DNA of 64,000 nt, from NCBI RefSeq assembly GCF_023856365.1, contig NC_064551.1:19778349-19842348 (forward strand), read 5' to 3'. The notes beneath the pieces were generated by a model, which did no database searches, was not told where the DNA came from, and saw only the letters and a list, made by a program, of their open reading frames with translations. Shown here in pieces: positions 61,776 through 64,000 of this stretch. A program made the translations under genes and the position numbers. Within the stretch, counting starts at the first letter, position 1. The number at the start of each line of letters is the position of its first letter. The stretch comes from Brienomyrus brachyistius. Lineage: Eukaryota; Chordata; Actinopteri; Osteoglossiformes; Mormyridae.

Positions 61776-63848
61776 AACATTAGCCACACCCACAAACTCT
61801 TACTAATTATACTAAGCAAAAAAAAGAAAATAAAAGTAGCTATCTGCCCAAAACAAGCAGAAAAACTGAGCAGTAAGAGAATGTTGGGTATCCCCGTCTA
61901 GCACCGGTGACACAGTTTAATGAACCAACAGATACAAACAATCTAGCACAGTAGATAGTAGTACGTCTACTTCAACCAAGGAGGCCTCAATAGTTTGACT
62001 CGACAAGAGTGTTTATTTGTTGGAACAATTTCAATGTGTATGAAAAAAGTGATTTGGCGAAGCCCATCTCTTGATCGTCGGCTCCATCGACTCTGAAGCT
62101 GACAGGTCTGGCTGGGCGACCAGGCAGGAGGAGAAGGGGCCAATCCCAGGCCAGGATGGGGAGCCGAATGTGGTGGAGGGGAGGAGGTGGGTGGACTGAA
62201 TGGCTGTAACGGCAAGGAAGCGGGTTAGACTTACTCCTTATATAAAAATCTGGACCGATGTGATTGGACATGCTGGCATTCTTTAGGTCTCCTTGTTTGA
62301 ACTTTCATATTCACTTTCATTACTACTAATACTAGTGCTTTTCAATATTTCAAGAATATTTCAATAGTTTATAGAAACCTTTAGGTTAAGTATATGGACT
62401 GTGTGCGACAGCGAACAAGGAAGACAATGATGGCAGAGCATAGAGGGCACCAGTCAATAGTGCAGGAAGGAAGCAGGACGTTACTGTTGCAGCATATGTA
62501 TTTAAGGTCAGTCTCATCGTGCTACATAAGGTGGGCTCATGCTGGATGATGCGGAACGAGGCAGTTCCATAAGCACATTGTGAAATTTGGCAAAAGATTC
62601 ATCTGATTCAGAAAATGAATGAGCAGGAAACAATTTTCATGACTCCATTCCCCACATGTGGTTAGTAAATAAACATGCGTTGGTCTAACCCTCTCTGGTG
62701 CCCCTGCAGGTTAAGCAATAAGCTCCTGTTGTAAGGTTTGCATCTAAGGCTGTTCTCATAGTTGATATCTGACTGCCAAGGAAAGGAAAGGACCGTCGCG
62801 TTTCTAACCCTAACCCTAACCCACCTACACAGCTCATTGTTCCCCAGCCTTCTGAAAGGAAACATTTCTTGGAAGATACATATCTTAGTGAACGAGAAAA
62901 ACAAGTCATTCGGGAAGATAAAGCTATGCGAAGGAAAAGTACCAAGATGCAGGCACTCAACTCTATTATTTATGGGTCTTAGTGTAATTACACAACATTT
63001 TGGAACTGCAATAACCAATTATCTGTTCCCAAAACCACCTGTTCAGGAAACCATAGAGGAAAGTAAGGCGAAATTCCTCCTCACAGACCAGTCTCTGAAA
63101 AAGAAGCAACGTCTGAGCGATCAGAAGAGAGGAGGCCCAGAAATGGGCCAAGCTGAAGGCCCACCAACCGAGGATGGAGATGGAGGAGGAGATTTAAAAA
63201 CAAATGAGGAACAAGGAACTACAGACTGCCCCTGGCTTACAAACACTGTGACTTATTATAACATACACATATGACTCCCACCATTACACTAGCTAGTGTG
63301 CACTGCCCACCATACAATAATTGCCACAGGAAAGTACTATACTCTATGGCAACGTAACCATCCCAGCCCCAAGTGCAACTCCCAGTCTCAATCTCACACC
63401 TAAGAATCAGAGTGATCATCCAATTCCAACATACGTCCATTTCGATGTACAACCTGTCCGTCAAAGCAGAACCCAGTCATAAGTCGGGGACAGTTTGTAT
63501 GTCAGCCCTCTCTCATGTACTGTACCAGGAAGATGTGCTAGGATTGTGACCTTGGACACGTGGTGTCCCTCAGCTTACTGTCGTTGCCACGTAATCTGTG
63601 AAAATTGCTAAAAAACCAGAAAAACTGAGGAAAGTCTAATAAAGCTACTCTACTGGAAAGCCCAGATTTAGAAAGAGCGAGAAAACAAATTTAGTTACTT
63701 GTAAACAAAATCTCCCGAAAGGCTTCTTCATTCTGCACATCTCCCCAAATAAATCTCTAATTTTAAATCAAGTGCCCGAATAACAGAGGTACGACCCACA
63801 GAGGTGAAGCATGCAATGATACAAATGTAGATCCTGTTTTTTTTTTTT
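61776..63848. other. Intergenic sequence with a second short telomere-like run
   Basis: CTAACCCTAACCCTAACCC lies at 62804-62822. A 170-codon open frame (62762-63274) starts near it but has no recognisable domain, and I do not call it a gene. Confidence 0.5.
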
Positions 63849-63851
63849 GAG

Positions 63852-63882
<31 letters not shown>
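63849..63882. repeat. GA microsatellite
   Basis: A perfect (GA)n next to a poly(T) run, in intergenic sequence. Confidence 0.95.
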
Positions 63883-64000
63883 ACACAAAAATGGCCAGGA
63901 GGTGCTGTTTCTCTGTTTCTCTGTTTCTTCGTTTCTCCCGGCTTGTGCAGGAAAGGCACACGTGACTTCCATCCCTAGAACAAGTTATTAATTCCCACAT

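Noticed and set aside
62762..63274. 170-codon open frame on the plus strand
   Set aside because: It begins beside telomere-like repeats and has no recognisable domain or supporting splice sites. I could not exclude a small orphan gene, but nothing supports one.

Overview
The window is vertebrate nuclear DNA, most likely from a teleost fish. It has short exons with GT-AG introns, many CA/GT microsatellites, tRNA-derived SINEs of fish type, hAT-like MITEs and a Tc1-type transposase relic. I would guess a non-acanthomorph teleost from the repeats, but only loosely. There is no bacterial, phage or CRISPR content.

Two protein-coding genes are recognisable, and they lie tail to tail. From 454 to 1848 on the plus strand are the last four coding exons of smyd2, a SET/MYND lysine methyltransferase. 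From 31486 down to 6385 on the minus strand is the complete coding region of ptpn14, a FERM-domain tyrosine phosphatase that restrains YAP. I resolved 18 coding exons with consistent phases. They sum to 3522 nt, or 1173 residues plus stop, close to the 1187 residues of human PTPN14. SMYD2 and PTPN14 are also convergent neighbours on human chromosome 1, so the order supports both calls. The ptpn14 promoter and non-coding first exon are probably near 45.1-45.6 kb, with a second CpG-rich candidate at 36.7-37.0 kb.

Layout: 1-1848 smyd2 3' end; 1849-6384 both 3' UTRs and the intergenic gap, with AATAAA signals facing each other near 4.04-4.06 kb; 6385-31486 ptpn14 coding exons; 31487-45070 probable ptpn14 intron 1, with two minisatellites; 45070-45620 candidate promoter/exon 1; 45621-64000 gene-poor flank with SINEs, a decayed Tc1-type transposase, a palindromic MITE, a GATA/GACA array and interstitial telomere-like repeats.

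The strongest unusual signals are these. The first smyd2 intron in the window looks like a minor-spliceosome (U12-type) AT-AC intron; only that reading restores the protein at the expected length. Ptpn14 has a WPE instead of a WPD catalytic loop. Long UG repeats abut splice sites of ptpn14 exons. A hAT MITE contains an internal tandem expansion. A 24-copy, 40-bp minisatellite has an 80-bp alternating higher-order pattern. I see no wholly new multi-gene system.
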